Below are positions 61,241-64,000 of a DNA stretch of 64,000 nucleotides, one piece after another. The position numbers and the translations under genes were made by a program. Source of the stretch: Mucilaginibacter sp. PPCGB 2223 (GTDB lineage Bacteria > Bacteroidota > Bacteroidia > Sphingobacteriales > Sphingobacteriaceae); assembly GCF_001705515.1 (NCBI RefSeq), contig NZ_MDJS01000003.1, positions 124,001 to 188,000 on the forward strand, in the 5' to 3' direction. The notes beneath the pieces were generated by a model. It saw nothing but the letters and a program-made list of their open reading frames with translations. It had not been told where the DNA came from and did no database searches. Numbering within the stretch: position 1 is the first letter of the stretch; the number at the start of each line of letters is the position of its first letter.

Positions 61241-61414
61241 ATGGCAAAATATTCAGAAAAAGCGGGCGAAAAGGTCGAGAAAACCATGCACGAAATGAAA
61301 GAGGGCAAGTTAAAAAGCGGCAGCGGAAAAAAAGTAACCAGCCGCAAACAGGCTGTTGCGATAGGCTTATCCGAAGCGCGTAAGGAAGGCGCCAAGGTGC
61401 CTAAGAAGAAATAG
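61241..61414 (+). CDS. DUF6496 small basic protein
   Basis: A 57-residue, very basic protein: MAKYSEKAGEKVEKTMHEMK, EGKLKSGSGKKVTSRKQAVA, IGLSEARKEGAKVPKKK. This matches the short DUF6496 family (Lys-rich with SRKQAVAIGLSEARKEGAKVP). Similar motifs occur in plasmid and phage DNA-associated proteins, so nucleic acid binding is plausible but not shown. Start at the ATG at 61241; the longer frame from 61202 is unlikely. Its stop codon shares two bases with the start of repeat B copy 2. Confidence 0.82.
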   Translation: MAKYSEKAGEKVEKTMHEMKEGKLKSGSGKKVTSRKQAVAIGLSEARKEGAKVPKKK

Positions 61415-61506
61415 CCCCCTCTAAATCTCCCCCAGAAGGGGAGACTTAAAGAAGACTATTCAACTAATTTAAAGCCCTCCCTGCTAGGGAGGGTTTGGGT
61501 GGGGCT
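61413..61506. repeat. Palindromic repeat family B, copy 2
   Basis: A 94-bp element from AGCCCC to GGGGCT, with CTAAATCTCCCCC, an inner CTCCCC..GGGGAG hairpin and a CCCTCCC..GGGAGGG hairpin, as in copy 1 (19307-19396). It exactly fills the gap between two convergent genes, sharing AG with one stop codon and T with the other. Confidence 0.8.
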
Positions 61507-63437
61507 TACTTATCCGTTTTAGCGGCTGGTAATTCTTTTACCTCTTTCGAAGCCTTTTCTGTATCCATCATCTCCATCAGTTTTAAGCCTAACAAACCGC
61601 TTATCGGGCCGTCGGTACCATTGGCCCCGCCAATCAGTACATCAGGCATTACTTTGATCTGGCCCTTACCAATTTCTTCGGTGATCTTGAATTTGGTAAA
61701 GTTATCGCCGCCCATGGCCTTAACCTGTAACTCGTAAGCTTCGGCAGTTGATTTACCCACGGCCATGATCTTTTCGGCTTCAGCCAAACCTGTTTTTGAA
61801 ATCCTTTCGGCATCGGCAGCAGCATTCAGCTTGGTCGATTCGGCTTGTGCGGCAGCCCTTACACGGGTAGCCTCACCTTCGGCTTCAGCCCTCATCTTGG
61901 TGGCAGCAGCTTCGGCAGATACCTGTAACTTTAAGCTGGTAGCTTCACCTTCCGATTTTTTAACAGCGGCATCGGCAGTACGTTGGGCAATTTCCACGCT
62001 TTGTTGTGCCTTTACAATTTCTTTTTGTATCTCGGCAATAGCGGTTTCTTTTTCCACGCCCTGGCGTTGTACCTGTGCCATCCGTTGTGTTTCGTAAGTT
62101 TTTTCTTCTTCCTGGGCTATTTTACGGTCGGTTAAGGTCTTCATCAGCGCTTCCGGCGGAACGATATCACCTATCAGCGTGTCCACAGCGTTCACGTTAT
62201 ACTCTTCCAACACCACCGAGATATGTTGTTTGGCCGATTCCTGCCTTTCCTTACGGGTGATCAGGAAGGAGATCACATCGCTGTCCTGGGCCGAGTTACG
62301 GAAGTAGTTGCCGATAGTTGGCTCCAGCACCTGCGATACCAGGTTGAGCATACTACCAAACCTTGCAATTACCTTTGGCGCTTCGTTTGCCGGGATATGA
62401 ATGATCTGTGCCACATCCAGGTTAAAAGGGAAACCATCTTTAGACCGCACCGTAATGGTACACAAGTTTTTATCCAAATTGTGCGACTCGCTCCGGGCAT
62501 TAGCCCAGTTTAACACCAGGTTAGTGGTTGGCACCAGTTCTACCTTCATGGTAAAGGTATTGATAGGGTACCTGCCAGGGCCAAGCGGTTCCATCCACAC
62601 GCCACGGAAGCCTTTGCCAACAATGTTACCATGTTTAAAGTGCTCACCGGTCAAATCTTTACCATCCTCACCAATGTAGGATATTACCACGCCTACATAA
62701 CCAATAGGTACTTCAGTCATAGGTATCTCCTCAATCTGTACGGCCCATTTGTTAACGTTATACGAGCCTGCCAGGATGATCTGAGGTTGCAGACCGCGGT
62801 TACCGCCATTATTTAAAAAGGCGTCGATATCCTGAAAGTTATTATGACCCTCAATGTTTTTACCGGCTATCTGGCCTATAGTGATGGGCAAACCATCAAG
62901 CACCGTGATCACACCTACCATGCTCTCTTTGATCGTGGTCATATCGGCAACTGTCACCTCAAACGCATAGGTATTGATGCGGTAGGTACCGGCGGTAATA
63001 ATGGTAGTTTGACGGCCTTTCTGACCGCCATTGGCCAAAAACTGCTCAGCATCCTGGAAGTTATCGCACTCCACTTTACGGCCCAGGATGTTGCCGGTTG
63101 GTATTTCGGCGCCGTCCTTGGCCATTACCAAACCTATTTTCCCTACCGGGATAACCGTGAACGGCTCCAGCACAATGGTGTATTGCCACGGGAACAAACG
63201 CCAGTACATACCCGGCGCCAGCGTACGGGCCTGGTAGCCGGCCTCGCCTTTAGTGGCGATAAAGTGGCCGTCGGGCAAGGCTTTGTTCTCGCCGTAGAGC
63301 ACGAATTTTTTGGTCACCAAACCAATGCGGTCCTCCGGAATGATCACCATACCGAAGATGATCCGCAAAATGGTTTTGTACAATACTAAACACAATACGG
63401 GTATTACTACCCACCAATAAGATTCAAAATAGTTCAT
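61506..63437 (-). CDS. Flotillin-family (SPFH/band 7) protein
   Basis: A 643-residue flotillin-like protein. N-terminal membrane segment (YWWVVIPVLCLVLYKTILRI), then the band 7/SPFH region (VIIPEDRIGLVTKKFVLYGE, PGMYWRLFPWQYTIVLEPFT, TVRSKDGFPFNLDVAQIIHI, LVSQVLEPTIGNYFRNSAQD). A long Ala/Glu-rich coiled coil follows (EKETAIAEIQKEIVKAQQSV, AEAAATKMRAEAEGEATRVR) and a short C-terminal tail. Flotillins organise ordered membrane regions. A NfeD-type partner is not in the window. It is convergent with DUF6496 across repeat B copy 2. Confidence 0.92.
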   Translation of the reverse strand: MNYFESYWWVVIPVLCLVLYKTILRIIFGMVIIPEDRIGLVTKKFVLYGENKALPDGHFIATKGEAGYQARTLAPGMYWRLFPWQYTIVLEPFTVIPVGKIGLVMAKDGAEIPTGNILGRKVECDNFQDAEQFLANGGQKGRQTTIITAGTYRINTYAFEVTVADMTTIKESMVGVITVLDGLPITIGQIAGKNIEGHNNFQDIDAFLNNGGNRGLQPQIILAGSYNVNKWAVQIEEIPMTEVPIGYVGVVISYIGEDGKDLTGEHFKHGNIVGKGFRGVWMEPLGPGRYPINTFTMKVELVPTTNLVLNWANARSESHNLDKNLCTITVRSKDGFPFNLDVAQIIHIPANEAPKVIARFGSMLNLVSQVLEPTIGNYFRNSAQDSDVISFLITRKERQESAKQHISVVLEEYNVNAVDTLIGDIVPPEALMKTLTDRKIAQEEEKTYETQRMAQVQRQGVEKETAIAEIQKEIVKAQQSVEIAQRTADAAVKKSEGEATSLKLQVSAEAAATKMRAEAEGEATRVRAAAQAESTKLNAAADAERISKTGLAEAEKIMAVGKSTAEAYELQVKAMGGDNFTKFKITEEIGKGQIKVMPDVLIGGANGTDGPISGLLGLKLMEMMDTEKASKEVKELPAAKTDK

Positions 63438-63595
63438 ATGATTTCTTGATTTAAGTTGGCACCAAATTCGGTACAGAAACCGCTTTCAGCAAGTAAAATC
63501 AATCAAAAACACATAAACCGTCTGCATCACACTTCGATATAAAATATTCGGAAAAACAGCCTTAAACTTTAAAACCTATACCCTTAACACAAAAA

Positions 63596-63632
63596 AAAGC
63601 CGATAATTACAAATTTTGCAATTATCGGCTTT
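63596..63632 (-). terminator. Intrinsic terminator of the DUF2911 gene
   Basis: Perfect 13-bp stem AAAGCCGATAATT/AATTATCGGCTTT with an 11-nt loop, followed on the minus strand by eight T residues. It lies 85 bp past the DUF2911 stop. Confidence 0.88.
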
Positions 63633-63717
63633 AGGTTATTTTTCGCCTGAATTTTCAGCGTCGCTTTCGCGGATAAAAATCAAGCTGTTTTCTGCCCAAA
63701 ACAGGGCTTATGGCAAA

Positions 63718-64000
63718 TTATTTTACATTGAAGGCTACCAAATAATCGCCCCAAACAAACGATACTTTACCCGATTTTTCAATGCTGAATTTCAATTTTT
63801 CGGATGTTTCGGGAGCCTTGGCCGTTTTAACGGTAATACGCAAAACATCGGTTTTACTGCCCGTTGCCTCATCGAGGGTATAATTAAGCCCCCATATCTT
63901 CCATACGCTGTTAAATATCACTACACATTCCTTTTCGCCCGGAATGGTGTACAAGCCGTATTTACCTGCGGGCAGCTCTTTACCTTCAATTTTAACGGCC
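63718..64000 (-). CDS. DUF2911 protein, N-terminus outside the window
   Basis: The minus-strand frame is open from the stop at 63718 through base 64000 (94 codons seen), so only the C-terminal part is present. AVKIEGKELPAGKYGLYTIP followed by GEKECVVIFNSVWKIWG is the DUF2911 signature. LRITVKTAKAPETSEKLKFS and VSFVWGDYLVAFNVK complete the domain. DUF2911 proteins are secreted Bacteroidetes proteins of unknown role, often with a signal peptide that would lie beyond the edge. It has its own terminator. Confidence 0.88.
   Translation of the reverse strand, partial: AVKIEGKELPAGKYGLYTIPGEKECVVIFNSVWKIWGLNYTLDEATGSKTDVLRITVKTAKAPETSEKLKFSIEKSGKVSFVWGDYLVAFNVK

Overview
This window looks like chromosomal DNA from a Sphingobacteriaceae bacterium, most likely Mucilaginibacter or a close relative such as Pedobacter. 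Reasons: moderate GC; promoters of the Bacteroidetes -7 type (TAnnTTTG); Bacteroidetes-typical protein families (DUF5686, BT_3928-type DoxX, DUF1599, DUF2911, GH3-like, an HU/SPOR fusion); and many short dispersed intergenic repeats. No rRNA, tRNA or CRISPR array was seen. The genus is inferred from gene content and was not tested by a search.

Layout. 1-11 kb: a partial outer-membrane DUF5686 protein, kbl, pheS, a Rieske-like lipoprotein, a TetR regulator, a TPR protein, a ferritin-like protein, rlmD, a phosphoribosyltransferase and aroK. 11-22 kb: an orphan peptide-type ABC permease after BT_3928-DUF1599, folP, an intradiol-dioxygenase-like lipoprotein, a GH3 protein, lptB, recJ, an MBL-fold hydrolase and a lone receiver protein. 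22-32 kb: gcvP, pdxJ, a polysaccharide deacetylase, a START protein, ahcY, bactofilin-M23 peptidase and a bacilliredoxin. 32-42 kb: one long plus-strand cluster (large TPR protein, outer-membrane barrel, HU/SPOR protein, ExbB, ExbD, TonB-like protein), then folC. 42-54 kb: PBP4, two APC permeases, a proton-pumping pyrophosphatase, a MarC protein, and a minus-strand series guaA, substrate-binding lipoprotein, rRNA m5C methyltransferase, DKNYY lipoprotein. 54-64 kb: the accessory part, with an IS110-type element, a Bcr/CflA efflux pump, a REP-associated transposase between its REP hairpins, a GH28 enzyme, a Vat-like acetyltransferase behind a structured leader, DUF6496, flotillin and a partial DUF2911 protein.

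Most genes are housekeeping. The unusual content is in the intergenic DNA. I count about ten short repeat families, several palindromic and some present twice. Two related 20-21 bp mini-palindromes are inserted in one copy of a repeat and absent from the other copy, and their stems differ by one compensated base pair. The RAYT gene is flanked by four copies of a double-hairpin REP unit. The IS110 upstream region can fold like a bridge RNA. The Vat-like gene has a perfect -7 box about 160 nt upstream, followed by nested hairpins and a possible 14-residue leader peptide. The 32-40 kb cluster has the parts expected of a Tol-Pal-like envelope machine joined to a septal SPOR protein.
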